A stretch of 64,000 bases of DNA from Candidatus Amunia macphersoniae (GCA_016464795.1 JAEKNN010000054.1:53940-117939); one strand, 5' to 3'; shown: positions 8,256 through 17,275, counted from the first letter of the stretch. The notes: a model not told the origin generated them from the letters alone. Made by a program: numbers and translations.

Positions 8256-9427
8256 TCGGCGGCGGCCGCTTGTGCGGCCGCTAGTTCCGCGAGCACCTCC
8301 TGCGTGTGCTGGCCCAGCCCGGGCACCCCCCCGGTGGAGTGGGCGACCCCACTTAGGTTGAACGGCGGCACGAGGGCCTTGATGGGGCCGCTCGGACTGC
8401 CGACCTCGAACCAGCGGTCGCGAGACGACAGTTGCACGTGGTCGGCGAGGCCGGCGACATCGTTGACCACCCCACACGGGATGTCCGCGGCTTCGAGCAT
8501 CTCGAGCAGGGCGCTCGCCTCGACGGTGCGAAGCCGCTCCACGATGATCGGCTCGAGAGTCGCTCGATTGGCCACGCGCCGCTCATTGGTGTGGTAGCGC
8601 TCATCCTCGATGAGGTCGGGCCGGTCGAGCACCCGGGTGCAGAAGGCTCTCCACTGGCCGGGGGTGTGAACACCGACGTTGACAGTCTTTCCGTCGGTGA
8701 CGGGGTACGGGCCATATGGGCAGATGGAGTTGTGGAACAGGCCAGTGCGCGGTGGTTCCTTCCCGCCGTACATCCGGTGGTAGAGCGGGTGGGTCATCCA
8801 CTCCGCGAGGCAGTCGAGCATGGCAACGTCGATTCGCAGTCCCTCGCCGGTGCGCCCGCGCAGGATGAGAGCGGCGAGAATCGAGCTGAATGCGTACATG
8901 CCGGACGAGATGTCGGCGATGGAGATGCCGACCTTGGCGGGCGCGTCCGCGTTGCCGGTCACCGACACCAGTGCGCTCTCGCCCTGAATCAGCAGGTCAA
9001 ACCCCTTTCGGTGGGCGCCGGGGCCATCGGTTCCGTAGCCGGAGATGCCACAGCTTATTAGTTGGGGCCATCGGTCATGAAGGGTTTCCCAGGCGAGCCC
9101 CATGCGGTCGACTGCGCTGGGCCCGAGGTTGTGAACGAACACGTCAGCGGTCCCCAGGAGACCTTCAAGGGCTGCGAAGTCGGGAGCAGCGGTGAGGTCG
9201 AGGACCACCGACCGCTTGGCTCGGTTCAACCAGGCGAAGTAGGCCGATTCGCCGTGGACGACTGAGTCGTAGCCACGGGCCAGGTCGCCGCCACCAGGGC
9301 GCTCGATCTTGATGACGTCAGCTCCGAGGTCGCCGAGATGGCGCGTGCACAAGGGACCGGCGACAGCCTGCTCGAGCGCGACCACGCGGATCCCATCGAG
9401 AGGGGCGGCCTGGAGCGTCCCGGTCAT
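8252..9427 (-). CDS. CaiB/BaiF family (class III) CoA-transferase
   Basis: Formyl-CoA-transferase-type enzyme of 391 residues that moves CoA between carboxylic acids. Seen: PLDGIRVVALEQAVAGPLCTRHLGDLGADVIKIERPGGGD-type N-terminus (family pattern, residues about 9-47), the DLTAAPDFAAL segment, and the region DVFVHNLGP around the position where the family has its catalytic Asp further on. Relatives act on succinyl-CoA with citramalate, mesaconate, itaconate, 2-methylfumarate or carnitine. It leads the minus-strand unit and overlaps the dehydrogenase gene by ATGA, divergent from two MmgE/PrpD genes. Confidence 0.92.
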   Translation of the reverse strand: MTGTLQAAPLDGIRVVALEQAVAGPLCTRHLGDLGADVIKIERPGGGDLARGYDSVVHGESAYFAWLNRAKRSVVLDLTAAPDFAALEGLLGTADVFVHNLGPSAVDRMGLAWETLHDRWPQLISCGISGYGTDGPGAHRKGFDLLIQGESALVSVTGNADAPAKVGISIADISSGMYAFSSILAALILRGRTGEGLRIDVAMLDCLAEWMTHPLYHRMYGGKEPPRTGLFHNSICPYGPYPVTDGKTVNVGVHTPGQWRAFCTRVLDRPDLIEDERYHTNERRVANRATLEPIIVERLRTVEASALLEMLEAADIPCGVVNDVAGLADHVQLSSRDRWFEVGSPSGPIKALVPPFNLSGVAHSTGGVPGLGQHTQEVLAELAAAQAAAAE

Positions 9428-9493
9428 CGGAACTCCCCTCGCAGCGGACGGCTCGTGCTGGTCAAGCGGCTGGCCTGCCTTCCGTGATTTTTG

Positions 9494-9504
9494 ATCTAAG
9501 ATCG
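9494..9504. promoter_or_regulatory. Second small palindrome between divergent catabolic genes
   Basis: GATCT-A-AGATC lies in the 110-base gap between the CoA-transferase gene and the first MmgE/PrpD gene, flanked by imperfect symmetric TTG/CAA. It resembles the site at 5682-5700 only in its TGATC core, so shared regulation by the same GntR protein is possible but unproven. Confidence 0.35.
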
Positions 9505-9537
9505 CAAGTCTAAGCCACGCCTGCCACCCGGAGCCAC

Positions 9538-10914
9538 ATGTCGAGCGCGGTCACCACCAGCGGCGATCCCATACCGCTCCGCCTCACCGCCGCCTTCATC
9601 GGCGAGCTGGGCAGGCTCGACGGTTGCGCGATTCCGGCCCACGTCCGGCACGAGGTGCAGCGGACCCTGCTGAACTGTCTGGGCACCACCGTGGGCGCAT
9701 CGCACAACGCCGCGGTCGAGATCGTCCTTCGCCACCAGGCCGATCACGGCGGCCGGCCGGTTGCGCCGGTGCCCGGACGGCACGAGCGCGCCGACCTCCA
9801 CCACGCCGCGCTGGCCACCGGCATCGCGGCCCACGTGGACGATTTCGACGACACGCACCTCCAGACAGTGATCCACCCGGGGGCACCCGTGATCGCCGCG
9901 GCGCTCCCGCTTGGATTCGTCCGTGGCGTCTCCGGATCGACGCTGCTCCGAGCAGTTGCGCTCGGCTGTGAGGCTGAGCTGCGGATCGGTGCGGCGATCT
10001 CACCCTGGCATTACGATGCCGGCTGGCACATCACCGGAACCGTCGGTGTGCTGGGCGCAGCGTTCGCGGCCAGTGTCGTGCTCGGTCTCGACGAGGAGCG
10101 GACGGCGACCGCCCTGGGCATCGCAGCAAGTTCGACGGTGGGAATGCGCGAGGCCTTCGGCACGATGACGAAGTCGTTCCACATCGGGCGCGCCGCAGCC
10201 AATGGCATCCTGGCGGCGACGCTCTCGGAGCAGGGGCTCAGCGGGCCGGCCGACGTTCTCGAGAAGAGGTCCGGCTACCTCGCCGTCCTCACCCCGATGT
10301 GCGCACCCGAGCGCATCATCGATCGGATCGGCGAGCACTGGGAGGTGCTCGCCAACACCTACAAACCCTACCCCTGCGGCATCGTCTGCCATCCGGCCAT
10401 CGACGCAGCCCGGGCTCTGCATACCCGTGCGGACCCCGCCGACGTCGAGGAGGTGGTGGTGCGTTGCCATCCGCTCGTGGTCGAGCTCACCGGCAATCCC
10501 GATCCCCATGATGGTCTGGAGGCGCGCTTCAGCACGATCCACGGCGTGGCCATCGGTCTGCTCGATGGCCGAGCGGGGCTGCACGAGTATTCAGATGAGC
10601 GCGTGGGCGCCGCGGACGCTGTGGGGATGCGCGCGCGAATCACGCTGCAGGTTGACGATTCGCTCGCCCGCGACTCGGCAGTGGTCAGCGCCCAGCTCCG
10701 CGACGGCCAGACCGTGGTGGAGATCGTGGAGCACGCCCGGGGCAGCCGGGCTCGCCCCATGAGCGACGAGGATCTCGCAGAGAAGGTTCGCGACCTGGTG
10801 GAGCCGGTGCTCCCACAGGGGACGACCGCGGTCATTGCCGCCGTCTCCGCGTTGGAGGGTGCTCCTGACCTGCAGGCGCTCGCCGCTGCTCTGACGCCCG
10901 AGAGACCCGGATGA
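9538..10914 (+). CDS. MmgE/PrpD family protein
   Basis: 458 residues, the normal family length, from ATG 9538 with GGAG five bases upstream. The family active-site region HVDDFDDTHLQTVIHPGA is near residue 97, followed by GWHITGTVGVLGAAFA and TKSFHIGRAAANGILA. Members dehydrate 2-methylcitrate or decarboxylate cis-aconitate; many are uncharacterised. It overlaps the next gene by ATGA, and the two are clearly paralogues (both have DDTHL, GWHxTGTxGV and TKSFH). Tandem pairing suggests two related steps or a heteromeric enzyme (inference). Confidence 0.92.
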   Translation: MSSAVTTSGDPIPLRLTAAFIGELGRLDGCAIPAHVRHEVQRTLLNCLGTTVGASHNAAVEIVLRHQADHGGRPVAPVPGRHERADLHHAALATGIAAHVDDFDDTHLQTVIHPGAPVIAAALPLGFVRGVSGSTLLRAVALGCEAELRIGAAISPWHYDAGWHITGTVGVLGAAFAASVVLGLDEERTATALGIAASSTVGMREAFGTMTKSFHIGRAAANGILAATLSEQGLSGPADVLEKRSGYLAVLTPMCAPERIIDRIGEHWEVLANTYKPYPCGIVCHPAIDAARALHTRADPADVEEVVVRCHPLVVELTGNPDPHDGLEARFSTIHGVAIGLLDGRAGLHEYSDERVGAADAVGMRARITLQVDDSLARDSAVVSAQLRDGQTVVEIVEHARGSRARPMSDEDLAEKVRDLVEPVLPQGTTAVIAAVSALEGAPDLQALAAALTPERPG

Positions 10915-12230
10915 CCGGAGAGATCACCCGCGAGCTGGCGCGCTTTGTCACCGAGACCACCGAGCTGCCGCCCGCCGTCGAGCGCGCCATGCGTCGAATG
11001 CTCCTCAACATGGTCAGCCTGTCAGCGGGAAGCAGCCGGCATTCCGCCGCGACTGCCGCCGCCAGGGTGGTCATGGCGATGGACACCGCGCCGCGCGCCA
11101 GCGTGCTGGGCACGTCGATGCGCGTCGACACGCAATGGGCAGCCTTCCTCAACGGTGTCTCCGGCCACGTCGAGGATTACGACGACACCCACCTGGTGAC
11201 AGTCATGCATCCCGGTCCGGTGGTCGTTCCGGCGGCCCTCGCCGTCGCCGAGGGGCGCAATGCCACGGTCGCTGAGCTCCTCTTCGCCATGGCGCTCGGA
11301 ACGGAGGTGGCACTGCGTGTTGGTGTCGGCCTCGGGCCGGCTCACTTCGATCGCGGGTGGCACGTCACCGGTACTCTCGGCGTGATCGGAGCCGCCGTCG
11401 CCGCGGCGCGGCTGGCGCAGCTCGGCACCGAGGAGGTCATCCAGGCGCTCGGCCTGGCGACGACCCAGGCGGGCGCGATCCGTTCGGCGCTCGGCACCGA
11501 GACCAAGTCGTTCCACTGCGGGCACGCAGCCGAATCCGGGGTGGAGGCGGCACAGCTTGTCGAGCTCGGCTTCACCGCGGCCGTTCGCGGAATCGAGGGG
11601 CGCCGCGGGATGGCGGCCCTGATGACCGAGGACGCGGATCTCGACTGTATGGTCGCGGGCCTCGGTGAACGGTGGGAGCTACATGCCAACCAGGAGAAGC
11701 CATACGCCTGCGGCGTGGTCAGCCATCCGACCCTCGACGCTGCACGCCGGCTGCGCAAGCGACTCGCCGACATCTCCGCGATCGCGGGCGTTGAGGTCAC
11801 TGTGAACCCGGTGGTGCTCGACGTGATGGCCATCCAAGATCCAGCCACCGGGCTGGAGAGCAAGTTCTCCGTGTACCACTGCGCCGCGATCGGTCTGCTC
11901 GATGGTCGGGGCGGCCCGCGCGAGTTCTCTGATGACCGAGCCCGCGCGGCTGACGTCGTCAGCCTGCGGTCCCGAGTCAGCGTGACCACTGATGAGCACA
12001 TGCCGCGCGATGCCACAAGGATGGTGGTGCGAATGCGGGACGGTCGCAGTGACGAGGAATTCGTCGATCACATCGAGGTGCTGGACGAGGAGAGGCTTGC
12101 AGAGAAGGCGCGCAGCATGCTCGAGCAGGTCCTCGGGCCGTCAGCCGATGGCGCCATGACACGTCTGATCGGTCTTCGGGACAGCGATTCAGTGATCTCG
12201 CTCGTGGAAGCGGTCACCACGACGTCATGA
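10911..12230 (+). CDS. MmgE/PrpD family protein, tandem paralogue
   Basis: 439 residues beginning inside the stop of the preceding gene (ATGA). HVEDYDDTHLVTVMHPGP, GWHVTGTLGVIGAA and TKSFHCGHAAESGVEAAQL match its neighbour position by position, and the C-terminal domain repeats the EFSDDRARAADVVSL pattern. It has the same predicted fold and probably acts on a related branched carboxylate. Transcription should end at the hairpin at 12271-12302. Function of the pair unknown. Confidence 0.92.
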   Translation: MTGEITRELARFVTETTELPPAVERAMRRMLLNMVSLSAGSSRHSAATAAARVVMAMDTAPRASVLGTSMRVDTQWAAFLNGVSGHVEDYDDTHLVTVMHPGPVVVPAALAVAEGRNATVAELLFAMALGTEVALRVGVGLGPAHFDRGWHVTGTLGVIGAAVAAARLAQLGTEEVIQALGLATTQAGAIRSALGTETKSFHCGHAAESGVEAAQLVELGFTAAVRGIEGRRGMAALMTEDADLDCMVAGLGERWELHANQEKPYACGVVSHPTLDAARRLRKRLADISAIAGVEVTVNPVVLDVMAIQDPATGLESKFSVYHCAAIGLLDGRGGPREFSDDRARAADVVSLRSRVSVTTDEHMPRDATRMVVRMRDGRSDEEFVDHIEVLDEERLAEKARSMLEQVLGPSADGAMTRLIGLRDSDSVISLVEAVTTTS

Positions 12231-12270
12231 TCCACCGTCGACCTCCGGGTGACCAGACGCCGGCGTGAGC

Positions 12271-12302
12271 GGCGGGGTGTTAGTGACTCCTAACACCCCG
12301 CC
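12271..12302. terminator. Perfect 13-bp hairpin between convergent genes
   Basis: GGCGGGGTGTTAG (12271-12283) and its exact complement (12290-12302) enclose a 6-base loop, 40 bases after the second MmgE/PrpD stop and before the convergent zinc-ribbon gene. There is no T-run, so it would be a GC-rich bidirectional terminator of the kind seen in high-GC bacteria. Confidence 0.65.
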
Positions 12303-12367
12303 GGTGAGTGCTGCGGCCAGGCGCGATGGGGCCGCATGATGCGGACGGTTGCAGGGCCGGGGGCTGG

Positions 12368-12868
12368 TCAGGTGAGCGTCGCGGCCGGCGGCGGCCAGTC
12401 TCGCGGGGGCCTGTCGGTCGTCGAATGCCAGGGTGCGCCGGCAATGATCCACTGGTCGCGCAGATCGACCCAGCGCTGCTCGCGGTCCGAGACCGGCCCA
12501 CTCGCCTCGGCGTCATCGAACTGTGTGCCACACGAAGGGCACACCTCCACCGACAGAGTGTCACCAATCCACGCCTCTTCGTCGAGGTACGGGAAGTAGC
12601 ACACGGGACACGTGAAGTGGCCGTCACCCGGCGGCGGGGCGTTCACCCAGGCGGCATCGGGCCGGTGCCAGCTGTTCGGCGCCGAGCCGTAGCTCTCCTC
12701 CGTCGCTGCCTCGGCGTCCTCCACTGTCGTGAACCACTGGTCAAAGAGAGCGGCGCCGTCGGACCCGCCGTGACCGCGGAGCAGATATCCAACGCGCTCG
12801 CCACCGGTGATCGACAACCACGCCGACCCGTCGTCCGCCGGCTCCGACAGCTCATGTATCAACTGCAC
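12368..12868 (-). CDS. Zinc-ribbon protein of unknown function
   Basis: 166 residues. The only recognisable element is a four-cysteine zinc ribbon: CPVC near residue 88 and CPSC about 24 residues later, inside CPVCYFPYLDEE and CPSCGTQFDDAE. Similar ribbons occur in small bacterial CPCC-type proteins of unknown role. The N-terminal half (LSITGGERVGYLLRGHGG) has no family I recognise. GTG 12868 is supported by TACCAT at 12880-12875, six bases upstream, predicting a leaderless mRNA. Divergent from the reductase gene at 12925. Confidence 0.65.
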   Translation of the reverse strand: MQLIHELSEPADDGSAWLSITGGERVGYLLRGHGGSDGAALFDQWFTTVEDAEAATEESYGSAPNSWHRPDAAWVNAPPPGDGHFTCPVCYFPYLDEEAWIGDTLSVEVCPSCGTQFDDAEASGPVSDREQRWVDLRDQWIIAGAPWHSTTDRPPRDWPPPAATLT

Positions 12869-12924
12869 GAGTTCATGGTAGAGCCCCGGGCGCCCAATTC
12901 CGGTCTGACGGGCACCATCACGGC

Positions 12925-13572
12925 ATGAAAGTCGCCATCTGGTTCGATCCCGCCTGCCCCTGGTGCTGGCGCACCTCCCGCTGGCTCCTCGCGGTGGCGC
13001 CCAGCCGCGACCTCGACATCAGCTGGCGAAGCATCAGCCTCCTCGAGAAGAACGGCGGGGCCGACAAGGTCCCGCAGGATTTCAGGGCGAGCGTCCAGGC
13101 GACCCACCGGATGCTCCGCGTCATCGAGCGCCTTCGCGCGCTCGACGGCGGCGGTGATGAGGCGGTGGAACGGTTCTACACGGAGGCGGGCGCACAGATC
13201 CACCATGACGGCGTCCCGGCCCCGGACGTCGATCTGGCCGCTGTCCTTGTCGCTCTCGGCCACGACCCGGCCCTGGCATCCGCGGCGGATGATGAGGCGA
13301 TCGACGACGTCATCCGTGAGTCGATGGCGGAGGCTCTGCGCCTGGCGGGATCGGATGTCGGCACGCCGATCGGGAGAATCGGGGACGGGGCGTTGTTCGG
13401 ACCAGTGCTCGAGCCCGTACCCTCCGGGGACGAGGCGCTGCGGGTCTTCGACGCTGTCGCTGTGCTGGCGAGCGCGTCCGGTTTCTGGGAGCTGAAACGA
13501 AGCCGCAGCGGACCGCCCACCACTCTGCCGCCACGTCCGGCGACCGCCTTGGCTCCCTCCTCTCGCCGCTGA
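12925..13572 (+). CDS. DsbA-fold protein of the Rv2466c mycothiol-dependent reductase type
   Basis: 215 residues with the thioredoxin-fold active site FDPACPWCWRTSRW at the N-terminus. The order of elements (CPWCW, a central helical insertion, then VGTPIGRIGDGALFGPVL and the C-terminal FWELKRSRS) follows the mycobacterial nitroreductase Rv2466c, which uses mycothiol. Here the cis-proline loop VGTP is present and both active-site cysteines are retained. An oxidative-stress or xenobiotic-reducing role is inference. A paralogue lies at 16640-17275. CACCAT six bases before the ATG fits a leaderless start. Confidence 0.78.
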   Translation: MKVAIWFDPACPWCWRTSRWLLAVAPSRDLDISWRSISLLEKNGGADKVPQDFRASVQATHRMLRVIERLRALDGGGDEAVERFYTEAGAQIHHDGVPAPDVDLAAVLVALGHDPALASAADDEAIDDVIRESMAEALRLAGSDVGTPIGRIGDGALFGPVLEPVPSGDEALRVFDAVAVLASASGFWELKRSRSGPPTTLPPRPATALAPSSRR

Positions 13573-13618
13573 GCAGGCATGCCGAGGGCTCTGAGGTGCT
13601 AGTCGTACGATGTCCACG

Positions 13619-14173
13619 ATGGCCCTGAACCTCGGCTCCGTGAATGGCGTTGAGGTGCGGCGGTTGACGGCGCCTGAGGCCCGCCAGTGGATCGATGGAC
13701 TTGCCGCGGTGCTGGTCGACTGCGTGCGGGGTGGGGCTTCGGTCAGTTACCTGGCGCCGTTCTCGCACGGAGAGGCCCGGGCTGTGTTCGAGGGAGTTGT
13801 CGCCGAGGTCGAACGCGCACAAAGGATTCTGCTCGCCGCGTTCGTCGACGGAATGCTGGTCGGGACGGTGCAGGTGGTGCATGCACTGCCGCCCAACCAA
13901 CCGCACCGCGGCGATGTGGCCAAGCTGCTGGTTCTCCGCTCGGCGCGACGGCAGGGTGTCGGGCAGCGGCTGATGGAGCGGGTCGAGGTCGAGGCGAGGA
14001 GCGAGGGGAAGACACTGCTGGTGCTCGACACGGTGACGGGCGACGCTGCGGAGCGTCTCTATGAACGGCTGGGGTGGACGAAGACCGGCGTCATCCCCAG
14101 CTACGCCCTCTACCCCGACGGGCGTCCGTGTGATACGACGGTCTTTTGGAAGCAGCTGCCAGCCCAGTCATAG
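13619..14173 (+). CDS. GNAT family N-acetyltransferase
   Basis: 184 residues from ATG 13619. The acetyl-CoA-binding motif is VLRSARRQGVGQRLMERVE near residue 105 (Q/R-x-x-G-x-G/A pattern), followed by LLVLDTVTGDAAERLYERLG, the usual GNAT strand and helix before the C-terminus. An ATG at 13610 is also in frame, but it overlaps TACGAT (13606-13611), which sits seven bases before ATG 13619 like the other leaderless -10 elements here, so the later start is preferred. Substrate unknown. Confidence 0.85.
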   Translation: MALNLGSVNGVEVRRLTAPEARQWIDGLAAVLVDCVRGGASVSYLAPFSHGEARAVFEGVVAEVERAQRILLAAFVDGMLVGTVQVVHALPPNQPHRGDVAKLLVLRSARRQGVGQRLMERVEVEARSEGKTLLVLDTVTGDAAERLYERLGWTKTGVIPSYALYPDGRPCDTTVFWKQLPAQS

Positions 14174-14196
14174 CTTCATCGTCGGGAGATGGCGCC

Positions 14197-14799
14197 ATGG
14201 GAAAGAGAAGCGCGGGACGCAGAGCGACCGGCGTTGTGGCGGTGGGAGCGACGTGCCTGATGGCCGCTTGCGGTGGGGCGCCCGTCCCAGGCAATACCGC
14301 CACGTCGCCATCGGCGCCGGCGCCGGCGAGCGTTACCCCTATGGCGGCGTCGCCGCAAGGCAGAGGTGGCGGCGGTGGTGGCGGCTGTGTCTGTCCTGTC
14401 GGTACGACCCTTCCCGGCTGTGATTCACCGCTTACAAATGGCCTTCCCGTTGTGCAGCCCGTGAGCGACAAGATCCCCAACTACGGTCTGGGACAAGGCC
14501 CCGTGTACTGGAGCGGGCAACCGGTCTGGCACACTGCCGGCGAGGTCGGGGTGGTGCTGGTGGACCCGACGGTCAAAGTGCCGGTCAGAGTCAGCTTTGC
14601 CGGGCCGGGGAACGCCGGGACAGCGACCTTCGGCGGCCAGGCGAGCGTCATCATCGACCGCGCGCCGGGCCGGTGGGCGTACGCGTCGCAGACTTTCGTT
14701 CCAAGTGTTGCCGGCTGCTGGACGCTGCGGGCGGTGTTCGGCGCCACGACGGTGCTTGTGCACTTCACAGTCGTCGACGGTCCACCGCCGCCCGGGTAG
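14197..14799 (+). CDS. Secreted lipoprotein of unknown function
   Basis: 200 residues from ATG 14197. A basic N-terminus, hydrophobic stretch and lipobox LMAAC near residue 24 indicate a lipid-anchored exported protein. Next comes a Pro/Ala/Ser linker and a short Gly run, then CVCPVGTTLPGC with three closely spaced cysteines. The C-terminal half looks like a beta domain (YWSGQPVWHTAGEVGVVLVD, later GCWTLRAVFGATTVLVHF). No family recognised. It starts 23 bases after the GNAT stop. Confidence 0.7.
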   Translation: MGKRSAGRRATGVVAVGATCLMAACGGAPVPGNTATSPSAPAPASVTPMAASPQGRGGGGGGGCVCPVGTTLPGCDSPLTNGLPVVQPVSDKIPNYGLGQGPVYWSGQPVWHTAGEVGVVLVDPTVKVPVRVSFAGPGNAGTATFGGQASVIIDRAPGRWAYASQTFVPSVAGCWTLRAVFGATTVLVHFTVVDGPPPPG

Positions 14800-14823
14800 C
14801 GTGAGCCGCCTTGAACGATCACC

Positions 14824-15552
14824 GTGGCTGATCTCCCTATCCCGATGCCTTTGAAGGCCGCGCCCGACATACGCACGGCTGAATGGGTCGTGACCGGGTT
14901 ACGTGGCTTCGCGGAGTCAGTCCTCTCGATCGTTCCGTGTGGCTTCCCGGCGTACGTTCGCGTTTTCCATCCAGCCTATCGGCGTGTGGGCGCGACCTCG
15001 GCACGGGTGCGCTGGCAGGACGTCGCGGCAGCGAATCAAACCCACGCTCATGCAGGGATGCAACTGAACGCTCTGACGGGCAGCTACCACTTCATCAACC
15101 ACGCACAACCCGGCATCTTCGACCAGCCGCCGTTTGTCGGCGCGCTTCCAAACGAACTGTTCGCGCAGCTTGCCGTCGCACTTGCTCGCCACACGTCCAC
15201 GCCGGAGCGCTGCTGGTTTTCGATCTGGACTGGGTTCGGCGCGATCCCATCCGACGTACGCGCAGCGCCAACGTTCTCGACACGCGAGCGCGAGTATCAC
15301 CTGCTCGCGGCGTCGGCGGCCGACGCCGTGGAGGATGTCCGTAAGATGTCGACTCTGCCTCCGATCAATCTGTGGTGGCCTGACGATCGTGCCTGGTGCG
15401 TCGCCACGGAGATTGACCTCAACACCACGTACGTCGGCTGCGATGACGCAACCCGAGACGAGATCCTCGTCCTGCCCAGGGTCGAGGATCTCGCCATCGA
15501 CCCTCAAACCGGTATTGGATGGGACAGCGATCACCTCAACCCGCTTGTGTAG
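14824..15552 (+). CDS. Conserved-looking hypothetical protein
   Basis: 242 residues from GTG 14824, soluble, without signal peptide or membrane segment. Tryptophan-rich and cysteine-poor, with segments such as CGFPAYVRVFHPAYRR and RAWCVATEIDLNTTYVGC. Similar proteins of this length occur as orphans in Actinomycetota, as I recall, but no function is known to me. Composition and third-position GC agree with the neighbours, so it is likely real. The start is uncertain; no clear ribosome site precedes the GTG. Confidence 0.65.
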   Translation: MADLPIPMPLKAAPDIRTAEWVVTGLRGFAESVLSIVPCGFPAYVRVFHPAYRRVGATSARVRWQDVAAANQTHAHAGMQLNALTGSYHFINHAQPGIFDQPPFVGALPNELFAQLAVALARHTSTPERCWFSIWTGFGAIPSDVRAAPTFSTREREYHLLAASAADAVEDVRKMSTLPPINLWWPDDRAWCVATEIDLNTTYVGCDDATRDEILVLPRVEDLAIDPQTGIGWDSDHLNPLV

Positions 15553-15625
15553 GGATGTGCTGCGCGACAGCGTGGTCGATCTGCGAGCCCTCGTCCACGG
15601 CAGCCCACCCCAACGGGCACCGCGG

Positions 15626-16567
15626 TCATTCCGCCCGCCGCCCGCTCCCCCCCTGGTGCACGACATCGTGGTGAACCGAGACGTCGCAGTAGAGCGGCGC
15701 GTCGTCCGTGCACGACGGGCACTCCGGTTGCACCGTTGCGTGGTCGATGCCGAAGTCACTGCACAGCAGCAGCTCCACGGCCCGAATCATCGCCGTCACC
15801 TCGCCCAGCGGACGATCGGCGACGGTCACGTGGGCTGACAGCGCTCGGTGCTCGCGGTCCAGCGACCAGATGTGCAGGTCGTGCACGCCCTCGATGCCGG
15901 GCAATGCCGCGATCCGCGCACGCACCGTCTCGATGTCGAGGTCGCGCGGGGTCCCCTCGTTGAGGATGTGCAGCGCCTCGCGAACCAGTCCGACTGCTCC
16001 GATGAGCACCAGGGCTGCGATCAACAACGAGACGACGGCGTCGGCACGAGTCCAGCCGAAGGCCAGAAGCGCCAGTCCACCGACGACCACGGCGGCGTCG
16101 GTCAGGGCGTCGGCGGCGATGTGCAGCGCCGCGCTGCGGACCCCGAGCCCGCCGCCGGCACCCTTGAGCAGCACCGCGATGGCGACGTTGGCGAACAGCG
16201 CGATCATGCCGACCACGATCACCGGCACCGCGGCGACGGCCACCGGGTGCTGCAGGCGCGTGACGGCGCCGAGCGCGATCGCGCCGGCGATCAGCACCAG
16301 GACCACACCGTTGAGGGCCGCGACCACGATGCCGCCCCGGTGATGGCCGTAGGTGTGGCGAGCCCCGGCGGGCCGGCGGCTGCTCGATACCGCGTACCAG
16401 GTGAGGCCGAGGGTGGCCGAGTCGGTGACCAGGTGGCCGGCATCGCTGAGCAGCGCCACGGAGCCGGACATGACGCCTCCGACGATCTCCAGAGTCGCGA
16501 TTCCGACGACGGCAGCGATCGCCAGCCGCACCCGCGAGAGCGTTGTCGCAGGAGCCGGTGCCGTCAT
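15626..16567 (-). CDS. Cation diffusion facilitator (CDF) metal exporter
   Basis: Membrane antiporter of 313 residues exporting Zn2+, Co2+ or Cd2+ in exchange for protons. Six membrane segments are followed by a cytoplasmic ferredoxin-like domain. The two HxxxD metal sites of the CzcD group are visible, SDAGHLVTD (helix 2) and HIAADALTD (helix 5). The C-terminus adds CPSC and two His-rich pairs (HHDVVH) that may bind metal. On the minus strand GATAAT ends six bases before the ATG, another leaderless arrangement. Metal specificity is not certain. Confidence 0.9.
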   Translation of the reverse strand: MTAPAPATTLSRVRLAIAAVVGIATLEIVGGVMSGSVALLSDAGHLVTDSATLGLTWYAVSSSRRPAGARHTYGHHRGGIVVAALNGVVLVLIAGAIALGAVTRLQHPVAVAAVPVIVVGMIALFANVAIAVLLKGAGGGLGVRSAALHIAADALTDAAVVVGGLALLAFGWTRADAVVSLLIAALVLIGAVGLVREALHILNEGTPRDLDIETVRARIAALPGIEGVHDLHIWSLDREHRALSAHVTVADRPLGEVTAMIRAVELLLCSDFGIDHATVQPECPSCTDDAPLYCDVSVHHDVVHQGGSGRRAE

Positions 16568-16639
16568 GGCTTGATTATCACCACCCCAGTCCTCTCTTCC
16601 GCGTCGTCATCAGGACAACCTGGCGTGCCCAGGTCGAGA

Positions 16640-17275
16640 TCAGCGGGCCGCCGCGGCGGCGACGCGCTTGAGAGCCCGGCCGACGTCGGGTTCCGAGCTG
16701 CGGGAACGCTTCAGCTCGAACACATGGGGGTGACGGAGGAGCGGGACAGCGATGTCCCAGAGCTCGCCGGCCTCCTCGCCGGTGATGCGCCGATCGACGA
16801 TCGGCCCGAAGTACGCGGGGCTACCGTCGATGCTCAGCGTCGGCACCCCGAACGCACCGCGCTCGACAGCTGCTTCGTATTCGGCAACCACCTCCGCCTG
16901 GATGCTGTCGTCAGACAGCGCCGTTGACACCAGAGCAGGATCAAGACCCGCCGCCGTCACTGCCGCGCGCAGGGCGCTCTCCCTGCCGAGCGGCTGGTCG
17001 CGCTCATGGTGGGCCTCGCCGAGCTCGGTGTAGACGGCGCGAATCGCCTCCTCCCCACCGGCGCGGCGGGCCCCGACGAGCACCCGGCCCGACGGTTCGC
17101 TGGACGTCAGACTCCCCCGGTAGCGCTTGTTGCCGGCGTTGACCAGGGCCAGCGAGAAAACCTTGGTGACCACTGTGAAGGGCCGCACCTTCTCGGCCTC
17201 ATGAAGCCAGCGCGACGTCAGCCATGCCCACGGACAGAGGGGATCGATGTACATCTCGACGGTTGGTTTGGTCAT
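16640..17275 (-). CDS. DsbA-fold Rv2466c-like protein with CPWA active site
   Basis: 211 residues, paralogous to 12925-13572: it shares the DPLCPWAWLTSRW active-site segment, the FGVPTLSIDGSPAYFGPIV loop with cis-proline, and the ending FELKRSRSSEPD. The second active-site cysteine is alanine (CPWA in place of CPWC), so only monothiol chemistry is possible. That still suits a mycothiol- or thiol-dependent reductase. The start ATG 17275 is fixed by TATCGT six bases upstream on the minus strand; a longer open frame upstream is not used. Divergent from the DUF192 gene. Confidence 0.78.
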   Translation of the reverse strand: MTKPTVEMYIDPLCPWAWLTSRWLHEAEKVRPFTVVTKVFSLALVNAGNKRYRGSLTSSEPSGRVLVGARRAGGEEAIRAVYTELGEAHHERDQPLGRESALRAAVTAAGLDPALVSTALSDDSIQAEVVAEYEAAVERGAFGVPTLSIDGSPAYFGPIVDRRITGEEAGELWDIAVPLLRHPHVFELKRSRSSEPDVGRALKRVAAAAAR

